Shown in pieces: positions 1 through 8,617 of a stretch of DNA of 17,328 bases. The position numbers were made by a program, and so were the translations under genes. The notes under the pieces were generated by a model. That model did not search any database. It worked only from the letters and a program-made list of their open reading frames with translations, and had not been told where the DNA came from. Origin of the DNA: Sphaerochaetaceae bacterium (lineage in GTDB: Bacteria; Spirochaetota; Spirochaetia; Sphaerochaetales; Sphaerochaetaceae); contig JALNVT010000029.1 of NCBI GenBank assembly GCA_023231265.1, positions 1 to 17,328 of the forward strand, read 5' to 3'. The number at the start of each line of letters is the position of its first letter. Positions within the stretch are counted from its first letter, which is position 1.

Positions 1-88
1 CATGTGGAAAATCTGCATTTACCTATCATGGACTTGTAAGTGAGGTAAATTATCAATATTATCTTGAAAATGTAATATTGCATCGAAT

Positions 89-118
89 TTGTTACTTAGA
101 CCAATACATATATATAAA
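89..118 (+). promoter_or_regulatory. Possible promoter of the activase genes
   Basis: TTGTTA (89-94) and TATATA (111-116) are separated by 16 bases; an overlapping TATAAA (113-118) gives 18. Transcription would begin just before the ribosome binding site at 131-137. The bases before it (1-88) hold no complete gene; one frame is open from the window edge to a TAA at 37-39 and could be the tail of an upstream gene, but it is too short to identify. Confidence 0.4.
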
Positions 119-142
119 GTGCATTTCTGCAAAGGAGATACT

Positions 143-3064
143 GTGAAGTTAGGACTGGATATCGGATCAACAACAATCAAGTGTATATTAATTGATGACG
201 ACAAAAACATTTTATTTGAAACTTACAAACGTCACTTCTCAAAAATACAGCAAACAACAATCGAACTGTTTGAAATGGTCAAACCTTATTTGAAGGACAA
301 CAAGGTGGCCCTTGCCATGTCAGGCTCTGCAGGTATGGGAACTGCAAATAGACTTGAAATCCCATTCGTACAGGAAGTTTATGCTACAAGAGTGGCAGTT
401 CTGGAAAATCTTCCTGACACAGATGTAGTCATTGAGCTTGGTGGTGAAGATGCTAAGATTCTATTCTTAAAAGGTTCTCTTGAGGTAAGAATGAATGGAA
501 CATGTGCTGGTGGTACAGGTTCTTTCATAGACCAGATGGCAAACTTAATGGATGTTCCTGTTGAAAATTTGGATGAACTATCTAAAAAAGCAACTCAGAC
601 ATATACAATTGCATCACGCTGTGGTGTTTATGCAAAAGGTGATGTTCAACCTCTACTCAACCAAGGTGCTGAGAAGAGTGATATCGCTCGTTCCGTTTTT
701 GAATCGGTTGCAAACCAAACAGTTGGTGGACTTGCTCAAGGTCGTCCAATCAGAGGAAACATTGTTTACCTTGGTGGTCCTCTGACTTTCATGAGTGATT
801 TACGAGATAGCTTTGATAAGACCTTGAATTTGAAAGGTCTCTGTCCTGAGCACTCTTTATATTATGTATCTCTTGGAACAGCTTTCAGCGCAGAAGAGGA
901 ATTTGACCTTGATGAGGTTGCTAAAGAGTTGGTTGAAGATGGTAAGAGATGTAAATACAGTGCAATAGCTCCTCTCTTCAATAACGAAGAGGAAGTCAGA
1001 GAGTTCAAAGAGAGACACTCACACTCTTCATTGAGCTACACAGATCCTTCTACATATAAAGGTGATGCTTATCTTGGAATAGACAGTGGTTCCACAACAA
1101 TCAAACTTATCATAATGGATAAGGATGACAACCTTCTTTATACAAGATATCAAGGAAATAAGGGGGATCCTGTAGAGGCTGCACGTGAGTTCTTGATGGA
1201 CTTCATGGAAAAATATCCAGATATAACAATCAAAAAGAGCTGCTCAACTGGTTATGGTGAGGCACTTGTTAAATCAGCATTTGATTTGGAATATTCTGTC
1301 GTTGAGACAATGGCTCACTACAGAGCTGCAAAGCATTTTGATCCAAAAACAGATTTCATCATAGATATCGGAGGACAGGACATCAAGTGTTTTAAAATTG
1401 AGAATGATGTAATTGATGATATATTTTTGAATGAAGCATGCAGTTCAGGCTGTGGTTCATTCTTACAGACCTTCTTTGATGCTTTGGGATATACACCACA
1501 GGAAGCAACAGAACTTGCAATGAAATCAAGAGCTCCAGTAGATCTTGGAACTCGTTGTACTGTTTTCATGAACTCTCTTGTTAAGCAAGCTCAAAAAGAT
1601 GGTGCTAAAGTTGAAGATATCTTTGCAGGTCTCTCAATCTCTGTTGTTAAAAACGCACTTTATAAAGTTATCAGATGCAACAGTGCTGCTGATTTAGGTG
1701 AGCACATCGTAACTCAAGGTGGAACATTCTTGAATGATGCTGTATTGAGATCATTTGAACTGCTGCTGGATACACATGTAACAAGACCTAAAGAAGCTGG
1801 CATCATGGGAGCTTTTGGTTGTGCACTTTATGCAAAGCACATGGATGAGAAAGAGGATGTACCAACAACTTTGGTAGATCTTGATCATCTGAAGACCTTC
1901 TTCCATAAAACAACAACAACACACTGCAAGGGATGTACAAACAACTGCTTGCTTACAATCAACAGATTTGCTGACAATCGTAAGATGACAAGTGGTAACA
2001 AATGTGAGAGATTTGTAAATCCACAGCATTACATTGAAGATAAAGAGAATTACAACCTATATGAATTCAAGAGACAGTTCATCTCAAGCTTGAAACCAAT
2101 CGAGAATCCTACAAGAGGAAAAATTGGTCTGCCTCTAGCTCTTTCTATGGTTGAGCTCATGCCATTCTGGCATAAATTCTTCGATGAATTGGGCTTTGAG
2201 GTTGTGGTTCCTGAATGGTCCACAAGACTCACTTATATCAAAGGACAGGCTCAGATTCCAAGTGATACTGCATGTTATCCTGCTAAATTGGTTCATGGTC
2301 ATATCCAGGAATTGATTGATATGGGATTGAAGACTATATTCTATCCTGCATCTTCTTATAATGTTTGTGAAGATAAAGGTGATAACAACTTCAACTGTCC
2401 TCTTGTGGCCTATTATCCAGAGCTCATAAAGCACAACACAGAGCAGATTGTTAATGGTGAGATCAAGTTTGTTGATGGATTTGTCTCTCTTCAGAACGAG
2501 AAGGTCTTCGTTGAAAGAATGCAGGACATTCTTCCTGAATTGGGTAAGTTCAACAAAAGAGAGATCAAGAAAGCAACAAATGCTGCATACAAAGCTCTTG
2601 AAGATTATCATGAGATGATATCAACTCAAGGTAAGATCATTGTTGAGAGAGCACGTAGCAAGAATATGCCAATAATGGTAGTCTGTGGTCGTCCATATCA
2701 CATTGATCCTGAATTGAGTCATGGTATAGACAGCATGATGTTGCAACTTGGATGTTGTGTGGTTACAGAAGATTCTCTATCCAAACTTGTTCCAAAAAAG
2801 GATAGAAATGTACTGAACCAGTGGACATACCATGCTAGAATGTATGATGCAGCAAGATTTGTAACAACACAGCCAGATATGAATGTTATACAATTTGTAT
2901 CATTTGGGTGTGGTCTAGACGCAGTAACGACAGATGAGGTAAAATCTATATTATCAGAAAAAGGTAAGATTTATACTCAGGTTAAAATTGATGAGATTGC
3001 AAACCTTGGATCTGTTAGAATTAGAGTTAGAAGTTTACTCGAAGCCTTGAAGGAGGAGAGATAA
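143..3064 (+). CDS. Acyl-CoA dehydratase activase-related protein (double BcrAD/BadFG ATPase + Cys-rich domain)
   Basis: A 973-residue member of the activator (archerase) family that couples ATP hydrolysis to low-potential electron transfer into 2-hydroxyacyl-CoA dehydratases and benzoyl-CoA reductases. It has two ASKHA-fold ATPase domains: LGLDIGSTTIK near residues 3-13 and YLGIDSGSTTIK near 310-321. Each keeps a pair of cysteines in the places used for the activator's [4Fe-4S] cluster: C121 (GTCAGGTGSF) and C160 (SRCGVY), then C433 (ACSSGCGSF) and C472 (TRCTVF). A Cys-rich region follows (C595, C598, C602, C621), then a region resembling DUF2229/COG3580. The GTG at 143 is chosen because AAAGGAG (131-137) lies 5 bases upstream and the ATPase motif begins there; the open frame runs back to a TTG at 89 without homology-like sequence. 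The stop at 3062-3064 is in frame with the next gene, which supplies the part fused to this protein in other anaerobes. Family assignment is secure; the physiological target is unknown. Confidence 0.9.
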   Translation: MKLGLDIGSTTIKCILIDDDKNILFETYKRHFSKIQQTTIELFEMVKPYLKDNKVALAMSGSAGMGTANRLEIPFVQEVYATRVAVLENLPDTDVVIELGGEDAKILFLKGSLEVRMNGTCAGGTGSFIDQMANLMDVPVENLDELSKKATQTYTIASRCGVYAKGDVQPLLNQGAEKSDIARSVFESVANQTVGGLAQGRPIRGNIVYLGGPLTFMSDLRDSFDKTLNLKGLCPEHSLYYVSLGTAFSAEEEFDLDEVAKELVEDGKRCKYSAIAPLFNNEEEVREFKERHSHSSLSYTDPSTYKGDAYLGIDSGSTTIKLIIMDKDDNLLYTRYQGNKGDPVEAAREFLMDFMEKYPDITIKKSCSTGYGEALVKSAFDLEYSVVETMAHYRAAKHFDPKTDFIIDIGGQDIKCFKIENDVIDDIFLNEACSSGCGSFLQTFFDALGYTPQEATELAMKSRAPVDLGTRCTVFMNSLVKQAQKDGAKVEDIFAGLSISVVKNALYKVIRCNSAADLGEHIVTQGGTFLNDAVLRSFELLLDTHVTRPKEAGIMGAFGCALYAKHMDEKEDVPTTLVDLDHLKTFFHKTTTTHCKGCTNNCLLTINRFADNRKMTSGNKCERFVNPQHYIEDKENYNLYEFKRQFISSLKPIENPTRGKIGLPLALSMVELMPFWHKFFDELGFEVVVPEWSTRLTYIKGQAQIPSDTACYPAKLVHGHIQELIDMGLKTIFYPASSYNVCEDKGDNNFNCPLVAYYPELIKHNTEQIVNGEIKFVDGFVSLQNEKVFVERMQDILPELGKFNKREIKKATNAAYKALEDYHEMISTQGKIIVERARSKNMPIMVVCGRPYHIDPELSHGIDSMMLQLGCCVVTEDSLSKLVPKKDRNVLNQWTYHARMYDAARFVTTQPDMNVIQFVSFGCGLDAVTTDEVKSILSEKGKIYTQVKIDEIANLGSVRIRVRSLLEALKEER

Positions 3065-3067
3065 ATA

Positions 3068-4453
3068 ATGTCAGAACAAGAAATACCACGTGTATTGTTT
3101 ACTAAAGAGATGAAGAAGACGCATACATTGCTTCTCCCTAATATGCTCCCTACACATTTTAAAATTATTCGTGAAATTTTTGTAAATTTTGGATATAAAG
3201 CTGAATTGCTTCAGAACGAGAGTTCAAACGTAATAGCTGAAGGTCTTAAATATGTACACAATGATATGTGCTATCCAGCACAGCTCGTTATTGGACAGAT
3301 GATTGATGCCTTGAAATCTGGTAAATATGATAAGAAGAAAGTTGCTTTGGTAATCACACAAACAGGTGGTGGTTGTCGTGCAAGTAACTACATATATCTA
3401 TTGAGAAAAGCTCTGGTAAAAGCTGATATGTCATACATCCCTGTTGTTTCTTTGAACTTTGGACTTGAAGACAATCCAGGATTCAAATTCACAACTAAGA
3501 TGCTTCTTCAATCTGTAGCTGCCGTTGAGTATGGCGATATAATAGCATTGCTTGGTAACCAAACAAGACCTTATGAGGTAAACAAAGGTGAGACAAATGC
3601 TCTCATTGAAAGTTGGACCCATAAATTGGCTAAGAAGTTTGCAAATAACAGCGGTTACTTTGGTACAGCACTAGCTGGTAACATACGTGAGATTGCAAAG
3701 AATTTTGCTGCAATTCCAACCAAGGACATCAAAAAGATCAAAGTTGGTGTTGTTGGAGAGATCTACATAAAATTTGCGCCTCTTGGAAACAACCACCTTC
3801 AGGACTTCTTGGAAGAAGAGGGATGTGAGGTCATGATTCCAGGACTTCTTGGGTACTTCCTTTACAGCATGGAGAATGCTCGTTTTGATAAAGAGTATTA
3901 TGGTGGATTCAAAAGAAAAGCTCAGTTCCCAATAAGAAATGCAATAACCAGTTTTGTAATAAGTACTGAAACTATGATGTATAGAACTGTTGCTGAAGTC
4001 ACAGATAAATTTGTACTACCAGAGGGTTTCAGACATGAGAAGACTCTCTCAAAAGACATAATTGATCATGGTGTAAAGATGGGAGAGGGCTGGTTGCTCT
4101 CTGCTGAAATAATGGAACTGAATGAATTGGGTTATCCTAATATTGTCTGTGCACAGCCTTTTGGATGCCTTCCAAACCATATTGTGGCTAAGGGTGCAAT
4201 AAGATCAATAACAGCCAAGGAACCAGATATAAACATCGTTCCAATTGACTATGATCCATCCACTGCAAAGGTCAATCAGGAAAATAGAATAAAATTGATG
4301 CTTTCAGTTGCAAGAGAGAAGATGCCTGATGCCGTCAAACCTGAAAAGAAGAAGAGTGTTAATGATGAGTCATACAGCAGTCCTCATACAATAACTCCTG
4401 AATTGAAGGCAAACATTGCAGCAAGCACAAAAGTGAATAGCTGGGAATTATAA
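3068..4453 (+). CDS. HgdB/COG3581-like partner protein, C-terminal half of the activase system
   Basis: A 461-residue protein resembling the C-terminal part of large activase-related proteins and the 2-hydroxyacyl-CoA dehydratase subunit fold. Conserved-looking cysteines sit in NDMCYPA (C68), TGGGCRASNY (C103) and VCAQPFGCLPNH (C361, C367), reasonable Fe-S or active-site ligands, though that role is inferred. The start ATG follows AGGAGGAG (3051-3058) by 9 bases. It lies only 3 bases after the previous gene's stop and in the same frame, so the pair reads as one polypeptide interrupted by TAA. The protein has no membrane segment or signal peptide and should be cytoplasmic. The last 45 or so residues are polar and Lys/Ser-rich, probably a flexible tail. 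It most likely acts in complex with the upstream ATPase. Substrate unknown. Confidence 0.85.
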   Translation: MSEQEIPRVLFTKEMKKTHTLLLPNMLPTHFKIIREIFVNFGYKAELLQNESSNVIAEGLKYVHNDMCYPAQLVIGQMIDALKSGKYDKKKVALVITQTGGGCRASNYIYLLRKALVKADMSYIPVVSLNFGLEDNPGFKFTTKMLLQSVAAVEYGDIIALLGNQTRPYEVNKGETNALIESWTHKLAKKFANNSGYFGTALAGNIREIAKNFAAIPTKDIKKIKVGVVGEIYIKFAPLGNNHLQDFLEEEGCEVMIPGLLGYFLYSMENARFDKEYYGGFKRKAQFPIRNAITSFVISTETMMYRTVAEVTDKFVLPEGFRHEKTLSKDIIDHGVKMGEGWLLSAEIMELNELGYPNIVCAQPFGCLPNHIVAKGAIRSITAKEPDINIVPIDYDPSTAKVNQENRIKLMLSVAREKMPDAVKPEKKKSVNDESYSSPHTITPELKANIAASTKVNSWEL

Positions 4454-4471
4454 AATTCAATAATAAATAGC

Positions 4472-4504
4472 AGACCTCAACAGTGATGTTGAGGTCTTGT
4501 TTTG
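4472..4504 (+). terminator. Hairpin terminator between convergent genes
   Basis: A perfect 11-bp stem (AGACCTCAACA at 4472-4482, TGTTGAGGTCT at 4487-4497) closes a GTGA loop and is followed by TGTTTTG. It ends the activase operon. The T-run is interrupted, and the minus-strand gene ends at 4517, so it may serve both directions. Confidence 0.8.
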
Positions 4505-4516
4505 GGCCTTCATCCT

Positions 4517-5218
4517 TTAAAACCCAAAAAGTTCTCTTGCTTTATCATGAGGTATCAATCTTGGGTTTTCTTTTTTAAGATTCTTGAACATCAAATTTGT
4601 TTTCTCCTCAATAGATTTCTTGATGAATAAATTGAAATCAATTGAACGGAGAAGAAAGAACATAAGAGGATCTTCATCAAGTTTTGCTCCAACTCCATAA
4701 AGCACTGCTGCAGCATGTTTGCACATAACTGCCCAGTCAGGACAGTTGCAATTTATTGATATTTCATCTGAAGATGGAAATAATCCTTGATGTGGATTTA
4801 AGAATGCTTCAGATAAATCTAGAGGAAAATCTCCTGATGCAAGACTATCTAAATTATCTATTTTGTTTGTTGCAATTTCAATTATTTCCTTCCTCCTGAT
4901 ATCGGAAAGAGGGGCTATTTTTATATTTACTTTATAAGGCCTGTTGCTGGAACCTTGTACAAGGGCATCAATTGAACCTTCCTTTATTTGCAGATCAATC
5001 ACCGCACCAGATCTTACATAGCGTTTGCCTCTACCAAGTCGACTGTCATAGTCAGCATAATTCTCAAGATTCTCACACCATTTCTCACCCCACCAAGTTT
5101 TAGCTATCTTTTTTCCATCAATACATATTGGACTGTAACCTTTCTTGTTGTTTCTTTTGGATTTCAATCTGAGTTCATCCATATTCATCTGTGAATAATG
5201 TTCAAAATATCTGTTCAT
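4517..5218 (-). CDS. SWIM zinc-finger domain protein
   Basis: A 233-residue protein with a SWIM zinc finger, C157-x-C159-x6-C166-x-H168 (NCNCPDWAVMCKH), a fold used for DNA or protein binding. The N-terminal TWWGEKWCENLE segment (about residues 41-52) is typical of bacterial SWIM proteins encoded beside SNF2 helicases. The ATG lies 3 bases after the helicase stop, and GGGAG in the helicase's last codons is a plausible ribosome binding site, so the two are translationally close. Genomic pairing of SWIM protein and SNF2 ATPase is common in bacteria and suggests a shared nucleic-acid remodelling role, but no precise function is established. No membrane segments. Confidence 0.9.
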   Translation of the reverse strand: MNRYFEHYSQMNMDELRLKSKRNNKKGYSPICIDGKKIAKTWWGEKWCENLENYADYDSRLGRGKRYVRSGAVIDLQIKEGSIDALVQGSSNRPYKVNIKIAPLSDIRRKEIIEIATNKIDNLDSLASGDFPLDLSEAFLNPHQGLFPSSDEISINCNCPDWAVMCKHAAAVLYGVGAKLDEDPLMFFLLRSIDFNLFIKKSIEEKTNLMFKNLKKENPRLIPHDKARELFGF

Positions 5219-5221
5219 AAT

Positions 5222-7858
5222 TTATTCATCTCCCGAGTAAGAAAAGAACTGCTTGAGTTTTTCTGTATCTAATTGGGTTATCATCGAAAGTGCTGATTGC
5301 TCAGTTTGTCCAATTACTGCAGTTGATAGTGACCTCTTGTCATTGATGATGTCATTTATCTTATCTTCTATTGTTCCTTTGCAGGTGAATTTATATACGT
5401 TGACAACCTTTTTTTGTCCTATCCTGAAAGCTCTATCTGTTGCTTGATTCTCTACAGATGGATTCCACCATCTGTCGAAATGGACAACGTGATTTGCTTT
5501 TGTTAGATTCAATCCTGTTCCTCCTGCCTTGATTGTTATTACCATGAATGGGCAGTATATATCACTGTTGAACATATCAACACGTCGGGACCTTTCTTTC
5601 GGAGAGACACTTCCATCAATTGATAGACCATCATATCCAAATAATGTTTCAAGATAATCCTTGAGAGGATTTATCATTGTTTTGTACTGGGTGAACACCA
5701 GCATTCTTTCATGTTTTTCTTTTATAACTTCCACCAATTGCTTCAGTGCTAAAAATTTCCCACTGTCGACTTCTTTGAATTCTTCATTCTTTAAGTACTG
5801 ACTTGGATGATTGCATATCTGCTTGCTCTTCAATATGGTGGAGAGTACAAGACCTTTTGTAGAGATTGCATCTGACTCTTTGTTATCTAATTTTTCAGTC
5901 ACACTTTTTATCAACCTTCGGTAGAGAGTTATCTGTTTGCTCGACAGTGGTATGTACATATCGGTTTCAATTTTTTTAGGAAGGTCTTTGATTATTGATT
6001 TGTCTGTTTTCAATCGTCTCATTATGAAAGGCTGTGTTATTTCTCTCAAATTTCCGTAGATATTGGGATTCTCTGCAGTCTTCTTTATTATGGATCCAAA
6101 TTCCTTTTGACTTCCAAGAAGTCCTGGATTTATAAAATCAAATAACGACCACAGATCTACAAGAGAGTTCTCAATTGGTGTTCCTGTCATTGCAATTCTT
6201 TTATCTGATTCAATGCTCTTTATGACTTTTGATCTTTTTGTGTTTGGATTTTTGATGGCCTGAGCTTCATCAAGTACCACCAAATCCCAGTGCTTTTGAT
6301 TGATACATTCCCTCAAAGATGCAAGTTTGTACGTAGTGATATAGAGCCCAGGTAGGTCAAAATTCATCTTTTGAAGCTTCTTTTCTGTTTGATTCAAGAC
6401 AAATAATGGGAGCTCCGGTGTGAATTTATCTCTTTCACTGCTCCAGTTTCCAATCAAGGATGAAGGAACTATCAAAAGAGTACGCTTGAGATATTTCTTC
6501 TCAAACATTGTCTGCAAAATTGCAAGGATTTGTATTGTCTTACCAAGTCCCATATCATCTGCCAGACATGTGCCAAAGCCTCCTTTCAGCATGCTATACA
6601 ACCAGTTTACTCCAGTTTCTTGATAGTGCCTAAGTTTACCTTGAAATTTATTTGATAATTCTATTGCTCTCTCTTCTACCAATGCATGCGAACTGAAAGA
6701 GTGAAGCCACTGTCCATGTTCAATTATGAGGTAATTGGAGTTTTCATCTTCTTCTCCATCTCTTTGCATCTTCAGATAGTCACTGAAAGTAATTTCATTA
6801 CCATTTTTTTCTATGAATTGCTTGTACTTATCTAGAAGCATCTGCAGCTTCTTATGGTTAATTTCAATCCATTTGTTTTTAAATCTTACAAGTCCTTCTT
6901 GCATATTCAAGAGCTCTTCAAGTTCCTCTTTACTGAGAGTTTCATTATCAATCACAAAGTTGAGTTTTACAGACAGAAGTGAATTCATCCCAAATTCGCT
7001 GTTCAATTTATCACCTATATTGGCTTTGATGTGTGTTTTATTTCGTCTTTTCCACCATGTTGGAAATCTGAAGCCAATTCCATATTCCTCGAAAAAATCT
7101 GAATTTTTCAACAGGTCATATGCTTCATCTGATGTTATGTATGTTGGCTCAAATATTTGACCTTCTTCGATGATGTTTGAGAGGGTGTCGCACTTATTGC
7201 TAGCTTTGAATATCATGGATAGTAGATGAAGCAGTTCCTTCTCATTATCTTTATACTCTTCGAGAGCATATGATAGAGGCATATGCTTTATCTGATTGTT
7301 TATCTTTGTTGTGTAGCTTGTTAGAAATCCAAAAGGGTAATCTGTGTTATCAGTTTCAACCAAATGAAAATATGCTCTATCTGCAATGTTGAAAGAAGGC
7401 AAATATGAAGAGAGACACGATTCAATGGAACCTTTGAAATTATCAAGAGTTCTGTAGCACCAAATTTCCATTTTTTGCCACATGTTTTCAATCCAGACTT
7501 CATCTATGTATTCAGAACCTGGGGAGAGTGGAATGGATGAAATTATTTTATTTTTATCAGCTTCATCCAATTCAATTTTTGTTCTGGCTTCCAAATACAA
7601 AACATCCATCGATTGAACTTTTTTAAGAAAAACTTTTGCAAAAGAGATTAAAAAATCAAGAGATAGATCATTTTTGCTATCGGCACACTTGAGATACTCA
7701 AATAAGCTATCTATTGGGCTTTTTTGAAATTTCAGTGTCCATTCATCATTGCCTGCTATAGCAAATTCATTTTCTGTAAACCAGATATTGAAGGTTTCAT
7801 TGTTCATAACATCAAATATATCATAGTCAATGACTGGACAACAACATCTGTTATGCAC
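5222..7858 (-). CDS. SNF2/RapA-family helicase-like ATPase
   Basis: An 878-residue SF2 translocase of the SNF2 group, expected to use ATP to move along duplex DNA and displace bound proteins. Motif I is DDMGLGKT (residues 434-441), motif II DEAQ (530-533), motif III MTGTPIENS (from 557), with VFTQYKTM near 721 and motif VI QATDRAFRIGQ (805-815) in the second RecA lobe. Residues of about 215-355 resemble the bacterial SNF2-associated domain; the first 200 residues are unassigned. The full-length start is GTG at 7858, giving an N-terminus with three consecutive cysteines. No convincing ribosome binding site precedes it or the next in-frame ATG (residue 18, 7807), so the start is uncertain. The Crp/Fnr gene ends 16 bases upstream on the same strand and the SWIM gene follows by 3 bases, indicating one transcription unit. 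Confidence 0.92.
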   Translation of the reverse strand: MHNRCCCPVIDYDIFDVMNNETFNIWFTENEFAIAGNDEWTLKFQKSPIDSLFEYLKCADSKNDLSLDFLISFAKVFLKKVQSMDVLYLEARTKIELDEADKNKIISSIPLSPGSEYIDEVWIENMWQKMEIWCYRTLDNFKGSIESCLSSYLPSFNIADRAYFHLVETDNTDYPFGFLTSYTTKINNQIKHMPLSYALEEYKDNEKELLHLLSMIFKASNKCDTLSNIIEEGQIFEPTYITSDEAYDLLKNSDFFEEYGIGFRFPTWWKRRNKTHIKANIGDKLNSEFGMNSLLSVKLNFVIDNETLSKEELEELLNMQEGLVRFKNKWIEINHKKLQMLLDKYKQFIEKNGNEITFSDYLKMQRDGEEDENSNYLIIEHGQWLHSFSSHALVEERAIELSNKFQGKLRHYQETGVNWLYSMLKGGFGTCLADDMGLGKTIQILAILQTMFEKKYLKRTLLIVPSSLIGNWSSERDKFTPELPLFVLNQTEKKLQKMNFDLPGLYITTYKLASLRECINQKHWDLVVLDEAQAIKNPNTKRSKVIKSIESDKRIAMTGTPIENSLVDLWSLFDFINPGLLGSQKEFGSIIKKTAENPNIYGNLREITQPFIMRRLKTDKSIIKDLPKKIETDMYIPLSSKQITLYRRLIKSVTEKLDNKESDAISTKGLVLSTILKSKQICNHPSQYLKNEEFKEVDSGKFLALKQLVEVIKEKHERMLVFTQYKTMINPLKDYLETLFGYDGLSIDGSVSPKERSRRVDMFNSDIYCPFMVITIKAGGTGLNLTKANHVVHFDRWWNPSVENQATDRAFRIGQKKVVNVYKFTCKGTIEDKINDIINDKRSLSTAVIGQTEQSALSMITQLDTEKLKQFFSYSGDE

Positions 7859-7874
7859 TAATTGGAAAATTAAG

Positions 7875-8519
7875 TCAAAGAATGGTAATCTCTTTGTTGT
7901 GCGAGGTAATTATACCTTCATCACTCATTTTTTTGAGTTCCCTAAATAAGGACTGTCTTTGAACACCAAACAATGTAGCGAGCTCAGCTTTTGGTATCTG
8001 GAGCCTAACTGTATTTGATCTTTGAATGACAGCGAGCTCCTGAATGTATTCTATTATGTTCTCTCTCAATGTATTTTGAGTGTAAGTAAGAACTTTCTTG
8101 TTTAGTGACTGTGCATTCTTTGAAATCATGGTGATGAAAAAAATAGCAAACTCTTTATCATCCAGTAAATCAACAATAAGTTCTCGAGATAGATTTAGAG
8201 TTGTGCAATCCTTCTTGCAGAATATTGTCATCGGATAAATTGGAGATGGAGAGAACACTAAATTCCCTCCAAGTATTGCACCTCTTTCAAAATTGAATAC
8301 GACATTTTCTGTTCCACTCTCACTCAATGTGAAAGAATTTAAAGAACCAGATAGCACAATATCAATTGAATTGCAGATGCTACCTTTCTCTCGAATCACT
8401 TGATTTGAATTCTTGCGGTTGATTTTTCCTTGTTCCAGTATTTTTGACTGTACCTCAGGAGTAAATAATTTGAAGTGTGGGTAGCTATTTATTATCTGCT
8501 TTTTTTCATCTTTATCCAT
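7875..8519 (-). CDS. Crp/Fnr-family transcription regulator
   Basis: A 214-residue regulator: cyclic-nucleotide-binding-like beta-roll at about residues 18-115, long helix to about 145, then a winged helix-turn-helix with recognition segment GVQRQSLFREL (185-195). It lacks the N-terminal cysteine cluster of classical FNR; cysteines occur only at 49, 101 and 105, so an oxygen-sensing cluster is not evident and the ligand is unknown. The ATG at 8519 is chosen because it gives the usual family length and leaves a 98-bp divergent intergenic region for promoters. The frame stays open to a GTG at 8591 (24 more residues), preceded only by a weak AAGAG. An AAGGAG occurs in between but not at a good distance from an in-frame ATG/GTG/TTG. 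It probably controls the divergent permease pair and its own operon with the SNF2 and SWIM genes; this is inference from layout. Confidence 0.85.
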   Translation of the reverse strand: MDKDEKKQIINSYPHFKLFTPEVQSKILEQGKINRKNSNQVIREKGSICNSIDIVLSGSLNSFTLSESGTENVVFNFERGAILGGNLVFSPSPIYPMTIFCKKDCTTLNLSRELIVDLLDDKEFAIFFITMISKNAQSLNKKVLTYTQNTLRENIIEYIQELAVIQRSNTVRLQIPKAELATLFGVQRQSLFRELKKMSDEGIITSHNKEITIL

Positions 8520-8530
8520 ATTTTTACTAT

Positions 8531-8554
8531 ATATCAAAAAATAAATATCAAAAA
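8531..8554. repeat. Tandem ATATCAAAAA repeats upstream of the Crp/Fnr gene
   Basis: ATATCAAAAA occurs at 8531-8540 and again at 8545-8554, a 14-bp period, in the divergent region between the regulator and the permease genes. On the minus strand each carries TTGAT, the half-site known for FNR-type proteins, and a further TTGAT lies on the plus strand at 8572-8576. They are not in the normal inverted TTGAT-N4-ATCAA order, so operator function is a guess. Confidence 0.3.
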
Positions 8555-8617
8555 GACTCCTTAGTGACTGTTTGATGAGCGTTCCATGCACTATTCTCTT
8601 TTTATCTAGGAGACGAC

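Noticed and set aside
89..142. N-terminal extension of the activase from a TTG at 89
   Set aside because: It spans the likely promoter -10 and the AAAGGAG site; the GTG at 143 begins exactly at the conserved ATPase motif.
2135..2611. Minus-strand open frame of 158 codons inside the activase gene
   Set aside because: It is antisense to a strongly conserved coding region and has no ribosome binding site or recognisable domain.
6813..7160. Plus-strand open frame of 115 codons inside the SNF2 gene
   Set aside because: It is antisense to the helicase-associated region; the Ser/Leu-rich product is typical of a shadow frame.
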